A stretch of DNA of 53,608 nucleotides from a virus. Both the position numbers and the translations under genes were made by a program. Below are positions 7,126-11,865 of this stretch, in pieces. The stretch spans positions 1 through 53,608 of the IMG/VR virus record IMGVR_UViG_3300025646_000055. One strand, written 5' to 3'. The notes under the pieces were generated by a model that saw nothing but the letters and a program-made list of their open reading frames with translations, was not told the origin of the DNA and did no database searches. How positions within the stretch are numbered: the first letter of the stretch is position 1; every line of letters starts with the position of its first letter.

Positions 7126-7344
7126 TTATGGATTGCTCCAAATTTCTCTATTAATTTTAGTTTTTAATTTTAAATCATTATATTGATCTAAAGTTAAAGA
7201 AGTACGAGTAACAATAACAACTTCTTTGTTATCATAAATAATAGCATCTCTATCAATGTCTATTTTTTCAACAGTTACAGCTTTTGGGGTTGAGCATGAA
7301 ACCAAACCAACCAACCCCAAAACTAAAATAAGTATTTTTTTCAT
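7126..7344 (-). CDS. Small outer-membrane lipoprotein
   Basis: 72 aa with a textbook lipoprotein signal: MKKILILVLGLVGLVSC, lipobox LVSC with the acylated Cys at 17. The mature part is about 55 aa and polar. Encoded on the minus strand and convergent with the early operon. Size and topology would suit an outer-membrane spanin subunit, but no inner-membrane partner is embedded or adjacent, so it could equally be a superinfection-exclusion or host-derived lipoprotein. Lipidation is well supported; the role is not. Confidence 0.7.
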   Translation of the reverse strand: MKKILILVLGLVGLVSCSTPKAVTVEKIDIDRDAIIYDNKEVVIVTRTSLTLDQYNDLKLKTKINREIWSNP

Positions 7345-7430
7345 TATATATTGATTTTAGGGGTTATTACAATTATAAATATTACAGTCATATTAGAGTA
7401 ATATATTTAGTAAAAAACGTCATATTAAAA

Positions 7431-7463
7431 TTTGGATATTCGAAATATTATTTGTATATTTAC
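7431..7463 (+). promoter_or_regulatory. Early-type promoter
   Basis: TTTGGATATTCGAAATATT then ATTTGTATATTTACAT, with ATTTG replacing GTTCG. It lies 22 nt before ATG 7485. Confidence 0.7.
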
Positions 7464-7484
7464 ATATTAATAAAGATAAAGGTT

Positions 7485-7904
7485 ATGGAAAAAGAAAAAT
7501 CATTTTACGATACTTACCGCGAAAGGGTAAAAGAAGGAGCTCTTAAATTACCTAAAGCACCTACAGAAGTTGAACAAAACATTTTGTGGTTGAAATCAAT
7601 GGCTATTGAACGTATTGAAGAGATTGATAAGTTACTTGATGATAAAATTAATACATTCAGAGTCCATAACCGTAAAGAGATTACACTTTCTGAGGCTATG
7701 AAGTTAGATAAATCTGAAGGTGATTATAAATTCGGTTTTACAGAACAATATGTAAACCTTTTAATGCACTATGCTTATGAAGCAGGTAAGAAGTCAAGAG
7801 AGGATGATTTCAAAATGGCTACTGAAAGAATGAATAAAGCTCTCGAGGCTATTACCGAAATAGTTGATGAAGCTGGTTACATTGAATATCCTGAAAGTTA
7901 TTAA
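7485..7904 (+). CDS. Hypothetical helical protein
   Basis: 139 aa from ATG 7485; the frame stays open to 7452 but that longer form would begin inside the promoter -7 region, so I reject it. Mostly helical and charged, with AIERIEEIDKLLDDKI near 37-52 and a helical C-terminus. No domain recognised. Followed by an 82-aa coiled-coil protein 2 nt downstream, probably an interacting pair from one transcript. Confidence 0.6.
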   Translation: MEKEKSFYDTYRERVKEGALKLPKAPTEVEQNILWLKSMAIERIEEIDKLLDDKINTFRVHNRKEITLSEAMKLDKSEGDYKFGFTEQYVNLLMHYAYEAGKKSREDDFKMATERMNKALEAITEIVDEAGYIEYPESY

Positions 7905-7906
7905 TT

Positions 7907-8155
7907 ATGGATATAGAAGTTTTAGCGGATAAATACGAAGAATTAGAAAATCTAAAAAATCAAATAAACCAAGAAGAAATGGAAAAAGAAAATTTAATTA
8001 ATGAATTAGTTTTTTTAACTCAAAAACGTGATGAATTATGGGAATACCATCCAAACAATCCTGAGGGGAAAAACTTAATTAAAGTTGTAAAAGAATTAAG
8101 TGAACGAATTGATCAAATAAATGATCAATTAATTAAAAAAGAAAGTCAAAAATAA
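7907..8155 (+). CDS. Coiled-coil protein
   Basis: 82 aa, almost entirely heptad-like (YEELENLKNQINQEEMEK; ELSERIDQINDQLIKK), interrupted by a short HPNNPEG turn near 49-55. It should form an antiparallel helical hairpin. Second gene of a two-gene operon. No family recognised. Confidence 0.6.
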   Translation: MDIEVLADKYEELENLKNQINQEEMEKENLINELVFLTQKRDELWEYHPNNPEGKNLIKVVKELSERIDQINDQLIKKESQK

Positions 8156-8192
8156 TTTGGATATTAGTTAACTTTTTTGTATATTCACATAT
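8156..8192 (+). promoter_or_regulatory. Early-type promoter
   Basis: TTTGGATATTAGTTAAC then TTTTTTGTATATTCACAT, a weaker match to the early consensus. It reads into a leader RNA or small ORF that ends at the terminator 8367-8396. Confidence 0.6.
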
Positions 8193-8214
8193 GTATAATT
8201 AAATAAATTAAAAG

Positions 8215-8337
8215 GTGAAACATTTACTCAACATATCAATTCAAGAACGTTTAGCAGTAACCGCTGTTATGACAACGTCATGGGATTATAGCAGAGGGTT
8301 TAATCCGAAGCAATTTCCCGGGTTTAATATAAGTTGA
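8215..8337 (+). CDS. Possible 40-aa leader peptide (GTG start)
   Basis: GTG 8215, preceded by AAAAG, opens a 40-codon frame ending at TGA 8335-8337; the peptide runs MKHLLNISIQERLAVTAVMT to GFNPKQFPGFNIS. It could be a real small protein, or the transcript (about 8195-8396) could be a non-coding RNA: CCCGGGTTT repeats before the terminator could compete with the terminator stem in an attenuator-like way. Low confidence. Confidence 0.35.
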   Translation: MKHLLNISIQERLAVTAVMTTSWDYSRGFNPKQFPGFNIS

Positions 8338-8366
8338 GTATTTTTAAAATATAAAAACTAAAATTT

Positions 8367-8396
8367 AAACCCGGTCCTAAAAAACCGGGTTTTTTT
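8367..8396 (+). terminator. Intrinsic terminator
   Basis: AAACCCGG (8367-8374) pairs with CCGGGTTT (8385-8392), followed by a T run. It lies between an early promoter and the first array tRNAs. Confidence 0.85.
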
Positions 8397-8411
8397 GTTC
8401 TTTAATATAAA
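8397..8411 (+). promoter_or_regulatory. boxA-like element
   Basis: GTTCTTTAATATAAA directly after the terminator and directly before tRNA-Pro. It resembles rRNA-leader boxA (E. coli TGCTCTTTAACA) and three other copies in this window. Confidence 0.4.
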
Positions 8412-8412
8412 A

Positions 8413-8488
8413 TCTAGATGCGATCCATTGGTGTGGTTACCTCACTTGGACTGAGGGTTATTGAGAGTTCGAGTCTCTCCATCTAGAC
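8413..8488 (+). tRNA. tRNA-Pro(TGG)
   Basis: Acceptor TCTAGAT/ATCTAGA, anticodon stem CCTCA/TGAGG with loop CTTGGAC, anticodon TGG. T arm GAGAG-TTCGAGT-CTCTC. Canonical geometry; 3' CCA is not encoded. Confidence 0.93.
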
Positions 8489-8492
8489 ATAT

Positions 8493-8565
8493 GCCTTCGT
8501 AGCTCAGTTGGTAGAGCTCCTGATTTGTAATCAGATGGTCATCGGTTCGAATCCGGTCGAAGGCT
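8493..8565 (+). tRNA. tRNA-Thr(TGT)
   Basis: Acceptor GCCTTCG/CGAAGGC; loop TTTGTAA with anticodon TGT; T arm ATCGG-TTCGAAT-CCGGT. The outermost anticodon-stem pair is C-A, otherwise canonical. It starts 4 nt after tRNA-Pro. Confidence 0.93.
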
Positions 8566-8598
8566 CAAATGTTGAGTCATATCAACGTCATACCAGAT

Positions 8599-8633
8599 AT
8601 TTGGTTATATAAATATATATTCGTATATTTACC
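8599..8633 (+). promoter_or_regulatory. Early-type promoter of main tRNA array
   Basis: TTTGGTTATATAAATATA then TATTCGTATATTTACC. It is followed by a boxA-like site and the long run of tRNAs from 8694. Confidence 0.7.
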
Positions 8634-8667
8634 AAGTTGAAAAATGATAAGATAATTCAACAAAAAA

Positions 8668-8689
8668 GTTCCTTGACATCTTGAAAAAC
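8668..8689 (+). promoter_or_regulatory. boxA-like antitermination element
   Basis: GTTCCTTGACATCTTGAAAA lies between the array promoter and its first tRNA. The same GTTCTTTgAcATcTTgAAAA motif recurs at 13311 and 14783, each just after an early promoter region and just before stable RNAs. Confidence 0.55.
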
Positions 8690-8693
8690 CTGA

Positions 8694-8780
8694 GGAGGCG
8701 TGGCAGAGTGGTCGATTGCACCGGTCTTGAAAACCGGAGGTCGCGAAAGCGGCCCGTAGGTTCGAATCCTACCGCCTCCG
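8694..8780 (+). tRNA. tRNA-Ser(TGA)
   Basis: Acceptor GGAGGCG/CGCCTCC; anticodon stem CCGGT/ACCGG, loop CTTGAAA; class II variable arm GTCGCGAAAGCGGC; T arm GTAGG-TTCGAAT-CCTAC. Fully canonical. Confidence 0.95.
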
Positions 8781-8788
8781 CAATGAAA

Positions 8789-8878
8789 TGAATGTGCCGA
8801 CATAATGGCGGTATTGGTGCAACTCCAATTAGTCAGTGAAAAAACGAGCCACAAGTAGTTCAAACCTACCACATTCAT
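8789..8878 (+). tRNA. Aberrant tRNA-like gene
   Basis: Acceptor TGAATGT/ACATTCA and a T-arm hairpin GTAG-TTCAAAC-CTAC. The middle hairpin ATTGG-TGCAACT-CCAAT would give CAA, but with G at position 33; reading it as a 9-nt loop gives GCA (Cys). The variable region is about 26 nt, and its GCCA can pair with TGGC of the D region. Tertiary D-loop GG is missing. Isotype uncertain; may not be charged. Confidence 0.5.
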
Positions 8879-8885
8879 TAATTAT

Positions 8886-8959
8886 TGTCCTGTCGTATAA
8901 TGGGAGTACATCTGATTTTGGTTCAGAGAATGGAGGTTCGAATCCTTCCGGGACAACCA
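8886..8959 (+). tRNA. tRNA-Gln(TTG) with encoded CCA
   Basis: Acceptor TGTCCTG/CGGGACA, anticodon stem TCTGA/TCAGA, loop TTTTGGT (anticodon TTG), T arm GGAGG-TTCGAAT-CCTTC. Discriminator A is followed by CCA; most other tRNAs here lack an encoded CCA. Confidence 0.92.
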
Positions 8960-9180
8960 ATTCTTAAACTGATGGAGCCCGAAAGGGAACGTAGAAGCGG
9001 TAGGATAAATTTGCAAAGAGGCCTACAACGTTTGCAACTCAAATTTGGTTTAAGACTTCTAAAAGTTACTTGTAACGATAGAAACCCGCGAGATGAGTTC
9101 ATCTCTCCTAACTCTCACTTAATTGTGATTAAAACACGCGAGATAATGGTTAGGATTTCAGAACTCCGTTACATTTAACC
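8960..9180 (+). ncRNA. Structured spacer RNA with pseudoknot
   Basis: No protein or tRNA. GTAGG (9000-9004) pairs with CCTAC (9022-9026), while GCAAA (9013-9017) pairs with TTTGC (9031-9035): an a-b-a'-b' pseudoknot. AAATTT (9007-9012) can also pair with AAATTT (9041-9046). A second domain is closed by TGTAACG (9071-9077)/CGTTACA (9167-9173), with CCTAAC/GTTAGG inside and a hairpin GAGATGA/TCATCTC. From 9181 to 9267 I see nothing clear. Confidence 0.55.
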
Positions 9181-9267
9181 AGGCTAGACTGATTAACTGC
9201 AGTAAAGGTTTAGAATGATGCCCTCGGATGCTGCCGCACCTATGGGTAGTTTTAGAAGTAAAATATA

Positions 9268-9345
9268 TTGCGATGGCGGTACAGAGACGTTCTCATGAGA
9301 CGTATTGGGTAGCTCCCCTCCGAGGTTCGATTCCTCAATCGCAAC
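9268..9345 (+). tRNA. tRNA with CAT anticodon and long variable arm
   Basis: Acceptor TTGCGAT/ATCGCAA; anticodon stem ACGTT/GACGT with loop CTCATGA (CAT). The D arm is short and irregular (GGCGGTACAGAG). The variable region folds as GGG-TAGCT-CCC, a class II arm, which no ordinary Met or Ile2 tRNA has. T arm GAGG-TTCGATT-CCTC with a C-A base pair position. Confidence 0.6.
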
Positions 9346-9374
9346 AAATCTTGCAAGACTAGGTTGATAACCTT

Positions 9375-9444
9375 GTATAAGTCGTCTAAATATGTAGGAC
9401 ACCGGCGGGGTCGGAGATTTGGGTTCGAGTCCCATTCTTATACA
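9375..9444 (+). tRNA. Aberrant tRNA-like gene (Pro GGG?)
   Basis: Acceptor GTATAAG/CTTATAC, D arm GTCT/GGAC, T arm GGG-TTCGAGT-CCC. The anticodon hairpin is only CCG-GCGGGGT-CGG: a 3-bp stem, and C instead of U at 33; positions 34-36 would read GGG. Likely degenerate or non-canonical. Confidence 0.45.
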
Positions 9445-9458
9445 AAACAATCAAATTT

Positions 9459-9531
9459 GACTTCGTAGCTTAGCAGGTAGAGCACTCCGCTTTTAACGGA
9501 GGGGTCGTGAGTTCGAGTCTCACCGGGGTCA
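9459..9531 (+). tRNA. tRNA-Lys(TTT)
   Basis: Acceptor GACTTCG/CGGGGTC, anticodon stem CTCCG/CGGAG with loop CTTTTAA, T arm GTGAG-TTCGAGT-CTCAC. Canonical. Confidence 0.94.
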
Positions 9532-9534
9532 CAA

Positions 9535-9642
9535 GCTGTTCTGCATCAGAAGTGCTGGTTAGTGAAACACCTAATCGATGAGCCCATCAAAATGTGAGTG
9601 GTTTTTTACTGTGGCGGTTTCCACTCAAATTAAAAACACAGC
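9535..9642 (+). ncRNA. Closed structured spacer RNA
   Basis: GCTGT (9535-9539) pairs with ACAGC (9638-9642), so the whole spacer between tRNA-Lys and tRNA-Leu is closed. Inside are hairpins TTCT/AGAA, GGTTAG/CTAATC, GATG/CATC and GAGTGG/CCACTC. No ORF of note and no tRNA arms. Confidence 0.5.
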
Positions 9643-9648
9643 CCACCT

Positions 9649-9731
9649 GCCCGAGTGTTGGAATTGGTAGACAAAGCGGTCTTAGAAACCGTGGCCTTAA
9701 TGGCTTGAGAGTTCGAGTCTCTCCTTGGGTA
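9649..9731 (+). tRNA. tRNA-Leu(TAG)
   Basis: Acceptor GCCCGAG/CTTGGGT, anticodon stem GCGGT/ACCGT, loop CTTAGAA (TAG), class II variable arm, T arm GAGAG-TTCGAGT-CTCTC. Canonical Leu. Confidence 0.92.
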
Positions 9732-9741
9732 CAATTGTTAA

Positions 9742-9807
9742 AGCAGTTATAGTAAAGAACACGTGATAACTTTACTATAAGCGGTACATATGTAAAAGAA
9801 AACTGCT
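9742..9807 (+). ncRNA. Closed structured spacer RNA
   Basis: Outer helix AGCAGTT (9742-9748)/AACTGCT (9801-9807); inner 9-bp helix ATAGTAAAG (9749-9757)/CTTTACTAT (9770-9778) stacked directly on it. A palindromic TACATATGTA fills the 3' side. No tRNA arms. Confidence 0.5.
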
Positions 9808-9831
9808 GGATGTGCCGAACAGTTAGAATTT

Positions 9832-9919
9832 AGTCAGGTGGCGTAATTGGTAACGTAGGTGGTTCAATTCCACAATACCCATGGTTAGAGTGTTACAGGT
9901 TCGAATCCTGTCCTGACTA
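9832..9919 (+). tRNA. tRNA-Leu(CAA)
   Basis: Acceptor AGTCAGG/CCTGACT, anticodon loop TTCAATT (CAA, with U33) on stem GGTGG/CCACA, class II variable arm, T arm ACAGG-TTCGAAT-CCTGT. It is the most regular member of the AGTCAGG Leu family here. Confidence 0.88.
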
Positions 9920-9999
9920 CCTAGCCTTTGTTTGGGGCAAGCGCTCGTACACGTTGCGGGCAAGTCAATACTAAACACACACAGCTGGGAAGACAGCGG

Positions 10000-10108
10000 A
10001 GTCAGGTGGTGGAATTGGCAGACACAAACCCTTTAAGGCGCCAGGGGTTGTAACAGATGAGTTCTCATCCAATAGTGCAGATTACAGGTTCGAATCCTGT
10101 CCTGACTA
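10000..10108 (+). tRNA. tRNA-Leu(TAA)-like with 13-nt anticodon loop
   Basis: Acceptor AGTCAGG/CCTGACT, D arm GTG/CAC, anticodon stem AACCC/GGGTT enclosing TTTAAGGCGCCAG (13 nt). Removing the palindrome GGCGCC would leave TTTAAAG, a normal Leu(TAA) loop. The variable region is also long and holds GATGA-GTTC-TCATC. 109 nt in total. Confidence 0.65.
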
Positions 10109-10114
10109 CAAAAT

Positions 10115-10271
10115 GTTGGTATCCAAGTGGGTGAAGTAGGGGATATACATTTAAATAAAACACGAACGGTGAAAATATGGAATCGGCCGATAAACATAGA
10201 AGTAACAACGAAGCCCGTGACACCAAGTAGATGCCTCCACGTGGCGGTGTTGGATAACCAACCAAATCTAC
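10115..10271 (+). ncRNA. Closed spacer RNA with crossing helix
   Basis: GTTGGTATCC (10115-10124) pairs with GGATA-A-CCAAC (10252-10262), ten pairs with one bulge. Inside, ACACC/GGTGT. GTAGAT (10227-10232) can pair with ATCTAC (10266-10271) outside the closing helix, which would make a pseudoknot. Confidence 0.5.
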
Positions 10272-10280
10272 GATTAAAAT

Positions 10281-10377
10281 AGTCAGGTGGCGGAATTGGT
10301 AGACGCTTTTAGGGATTAACTCACCAGAGGGTTGTATCTGTTATGGATACGTACAGGTTCAAATCCTGTCCTGACTA
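10281..10377 (+). tRNA. tRNA-Leu(CAG)-like, insertion before anticodon stem
   Basis: Acceptor AGTCAGG/CCTGACT and the standard Leu D arm. About 10 extra nt follow the D stem; then AACTC/GGGTT encloses ACCAGAG, giving CAG but with C at position 33. Variable arm GTATC/GATAC; T arm ACAGG-TTCAAAT-CCTGT. Confidence 0.6.
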
Positions 10378-10381
10378 CAAT

Positions 10382-10456
10382 GCACCTTTAGCTCAGTTGG
10401 TTCAGAGCGTTACCCTTACAAGGTAGATGTCGGTGGTTCGAATCCATCAAGGTGCA
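10382..10456 (+). tRNA. tRNA-Val(TAC)
   Basis: Acceptor GCACCTT/AAGGTGC, anticodon stem TTACC/GGTAG, loop CTTACAA, T arm GGTGG-TTCGAAT-CCATC. Canonical. Confidence 0.92.
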
Positions 10457-10467
10457 CAATTTATTCA

Positions 10468-10536
10468 ACCTTTAGTCGAAGTGGCTTAAGACAATCGGCG
10501 GGAGCCGATAAAACATGGGTTCGAATCCCATAAGGT
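10468..10536 (+). tRNA. Aberrant tRNA-like gene with 5-bp acceptor
   Basis: Acceptor only ACCTT/AAGGT; D arm GTC/GAC; T arm ATGGG-TTCGAAT-CCCAT. The anticodon hairpin is ATCGG-CGGGAG-CCGAT with a 6-nt loop and no U33. GGG or GGA could be the anticodon. Probably not a normal elongator tRNA. Confidence 0.45.
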
Positions 10537-10585
10537 AAAAAGCACAACCTGTTTCCGGTTAATGTGAAATAGAATAAAGGTAAAA

Positions 10586-10607
10586 CAACCAGAGTCGACG
10601 CTGGTTG
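10586..10607 (+). other. Spacer hairpin
   Basis: CAACCAG pairs with CTGGTTG around AGTCGACG, ending exactly one base before the next tRNA. It may set processing of the tRNA 5' end. Confidence 0.45.
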
Positions 10608-10706
10608 GACCGAGTGGTGAAATTGGTAAACACAAAGGGTGCAGAGCCCTTGGAAGTGGAATGACGTCTGAAGCTTCTGTTGTAGGTTCGAGTCCTACCT
10701 TGGTCA
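10608..10706 (+). tRNA. tRNA-Leu(CAG)-like with long variable arm
   Basis: Acceptor GACCGAG/CTTGGTC, D stem GTG/CAC, anticodon stem AAGGG/CCCTT with loop TGCAGAG: CAG anticodon but G at 33. The variable region is about 28 nt, closed by GAAG/CTTC. T arm GTAGG-TTCGAGT-CCTAC. Confidence 0.65.
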
Positions 10707-10713
10707 CTATTAT

Positions 10714-10796
10714 TGGAGTGTTGAGCAATTGGTTGGCTCGGCAGACTGTAAATCTGTTGCCTTACGGCCTTGGGGGTTCGAGTCCCTCCGCTCCAA
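10714..10796 (+). tRNA. tRNA-Tyr(GTA)
   Basis: Acceptor TGGAGTG/CGCTCCA, anticodon stem GCAGA/TCTGT, loop CTGTAAA, class II variable arm, T arm GGGGG-TTCGAGT-CCCTC. Canonical. Confidence 0.93.
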
Positions 10797-10798
10797 CA

Positions 10799-10847
10799 AA
10801 TCTTAGGAGTAATTAACCTAAGACTGACAGGTTCGAAACTGTCGATT
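10799..10847 (+). other. tRNA-like fragment (two hairpins)
   Basis: CTTAGG (10802-10807)/CCTAAG (10817-10822), then a T-arm-like hairpin GACAG/CTGTC with loop GTTCGAAA (10831-10838), flanked by short AATC/GATT complementarity. It could be a remnant or a minimal tRNA-like decoy. Confidence 0.35.
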
Positions 10848-10942
10848 GATAGTAGTGTAGTGGGCACACTGCTCCCGGGGCGCTCGGTAAAATGAGGCTG
10901 TCCAGGAGCGGGGGTAAAGAGGTTCGAATCCTCCCATATCAA
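10847..10942 (+). tRNA. tRNA-Asp(GTC) with 22-nt internal insertion
   Basis: D stem GTGT/ACAC, one linker base, anticodon stem GCTCC (10871-10875)/GGAGC (10905-10909), and a perfect loop CTGTCCA (10898-10904, anticodon GTC, U33 present) adjoining the 3' strand. The 22 nt at 10876-10897 separate positions 31 and 32. Acceptor TGATA/TATCA plus two mismatches; T arm GAGG-TTCGAAT-CCTC. A normal tRNA-Asp is at 13832. Confidence 0.7.
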
Positions 10943-10946
10943 CTAA

Positions 10947-11100
10947 GGCTTTAGTCTATCCGAGACGCTAGTAAGGTTGGAGGATAAAGGTGGACGGCAA
11001 TCCACACACTTTTGAATTTGATACACTAGAAGTAGACTCGCCTCTTTGCCGAGAGGTGTTAAAAAATGGTTTCGTGGGCGAGTTTCCATCACAAAAAGCC
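10947..11100 (+). ncRNA. Closed structured spacer RNA
   Basis: Closing helix GGCTTT (10947-10952)/AAAGCC (11095-11100). Inside: AGTCTA/TAGACT, CTAGT/ACTAG, hairpin GTGGA/TCCAC, and CTCGCC/GGCGAG around a CCTCT/AGAGG hairpin. TATCC (10957-10961) can alternatively pair with GGATA (10982-10986). It fills the whole gap between tRNA-Asp and tRNA-Arg. Confidence 0.55.
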
Positions 11101-11110
11101 GGCCCACCAT

Positions 11111-11184
11111 ACATTGGTAGCTCAATTGGATAGAGCACTTCACTACGGATGAAGGGGTTGAGGGTTCGAGTCCTTCCCAATGTA
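11111..11184 (+). tRNA. tRNA-Arg(ACG)
   Basis: Acceptor ACATTGG/CCAATGT, anticodon stem CTTCA/TGAAG, loop CTACGGA, T arm GAGGG-TTCGAGT-CCTTC. A34 would need editing to inosine by the host deaminase to read all CGN codons. Confidence 0.93.
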
Positions 11185-11188
11185 CAAA

Positions 11189-11292
11189 GTTCTATTTGGT
11201 GTAATTAGGCAACACTTCGGTTCGAATCCGAATGCTTTATACAATAAAGTAACAGAGAGGTTGGATGTGGGTTCGAGTCCCACAATAGAACG
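11189..11292 (+). tRNA. tRNA-Ser(CGA), T-loop-like anticodon loop
   Basis: Acceptor GTTCTAT/ATAGAAC, D stem GTG/CAC, anticodon stem TTCGG/CCGAA with loop TTCGAAT: anticodon CGA, and identical to a T-loop sequence. The variable region is about 34 nt, with CTTTAT/ATAAAG plus about 15 extra nt. T arm GTGGG-TTCGAGT-CCCAC. Confidence 0.75.
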
Positions 11293-11297
11293 AGTTT

Positions 11298-11370
11298 GGT
11301 ACTGTAGCTCAGTTGGTAGAGCACCTGATTGAAGCTCAGGGTGTCAGCAGTTCGAATCTGTTCAGTACCA
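11298..11370 (+). tRNA. tRNA-Phe(GAA)
   Basis: Acceptor GGTACTG/CAGTACC, anticodon stem CCTGA/TCAGG, loop TTGAAGC, T arm AGCAG-TTCGAAT-CTGTT. Canonical. Confidence 0.93.
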
Positions 11371-11377
11371 CTTTTAT

Positions 11378-11450
11378 ACATCTATGGTGTTAACGGTTAG
11401 CATGATGGTCTCCAAAACCAGAGGTAAGGGTTCGAATCCTTTTAGATGTG
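11378..11450 (+). tRNA. tRNA-Trp(CCA)
   Basis: Acceptor ACATCTA/TAGATGT, loop CTCCAAA on stem TGGT/ACCA, T arm AAGGG-TTCGAAT-CCTTT. Discriminator G, as in bacterial tRNA-Trp. Confidence 0.93.
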
Positions 11451-11456
11451 CAATAT

Positions 11457-11528
11457 TCCCCTTTAGCTCAGCGGTAGAGCAGAGAGCTGTTAACTCTAAG
11501 GTCGTTGGTTCGAATCCAGCAAGGGGAG
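11457..11528 (+). tRNA. tRNA-Asn(GTT)
   Basis: Acceptor TCCCCTT/AAGGGGA, anticodon loop CTGTTAA on stem AGAG/CTCT, T arm GTTGG-TTCGAAT-CCAGC. Canonical. Confidence 0.93.
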
Positions 11529-11530
11529 CA

Positions 11531-11613
11531 AATACTTTTGGAAAAGTTGGCACTAGCACCACAGTTGCAAATGTAGGACTAGGTGTAGGTTCGAATCCTA
11601 CTATGAAGTGTTT
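11531..11613 (+). tRNA. Degenerate tRNA-Cys(GCA)-like gene
   Basis: AATACTT pairs with AAGTGTT, but TATG intervenes between T stem and acceptor. The T arm is perfect (GTAGG-TTCGAAT-CCTAC). The middle hairpin CCACA/TGT-A-GG closes GTTGCAAA, reading GCA. A normal tRNA-Cys is at 12481, so this copy may be decaying or specialised. Confidence 0.4.
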
Positions 11614-11647
11614 ACCACCGAGATGCTGCCGAGCTGAGGAGGTGGTT
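11614..11647 (+). other. Spacer hairpin
   Basis: ACCACC pairs with GGTGGT across a 21-nt loop rich in purines. It sits between the Cys-like gene and tRNA-Ile; no T run follows. Confidence 0.45.
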
Positions 11648-11672
11648 AAGAAATATCCCTAAATACGGACCA

Positions 11673-11746
11673 CGGTGTGTGGCCAAGATGGTTAAGGCAC
11701 CTCGCTGATAACGAGGAAATCGGAGGTTCAAATCCTCCCTCACCGA
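11673..11746 (+). tRNA. tRNA-Ile(GAT)
   Basis: Acceptor CGGTGTG/CTCACCG with one T-T mismatch, anticodon stem CCTCG/CGAGG, loop CTGATAA, T arm GGAGG-TTCAAAT-CCTCC. Canonical. Confidence 0.92.
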
Positions 11747-11779
11747 CTCGTGTAAGAGCACTGTGCTCTAACATAACCT

Positions 11780-11853
11780 GGCGAGGTAGCTCAGTTGGTT
11801 AGAGCGTTGGAGTCATAACCCAAAGGTCATAGGTTCGATTCCTATTCTCGCTA
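11780..11853 (+). tRNA. tRNA-Met(CAT), elongator type
   Basis: Acceptor GGCGAGG/TCTCGCT, anticodon loop GTCATAA on stem TTGG/CCAA, T arm ATAGG-TTCGATT-CCTAT. Pair 1-72 is G-T, not the C-A of initiators. Confidence 0.88.
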
Positions 11854-11865
11854 CAAATAACTTTC

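Noticed and set aside
8885-9178. 97-aa forward ORF over tRNA-Gln and the following spacer
   Set aside because: It runs through a clear tRNA and a folded RNA, and its composition is unlike the AT-rich proteins of this phage.
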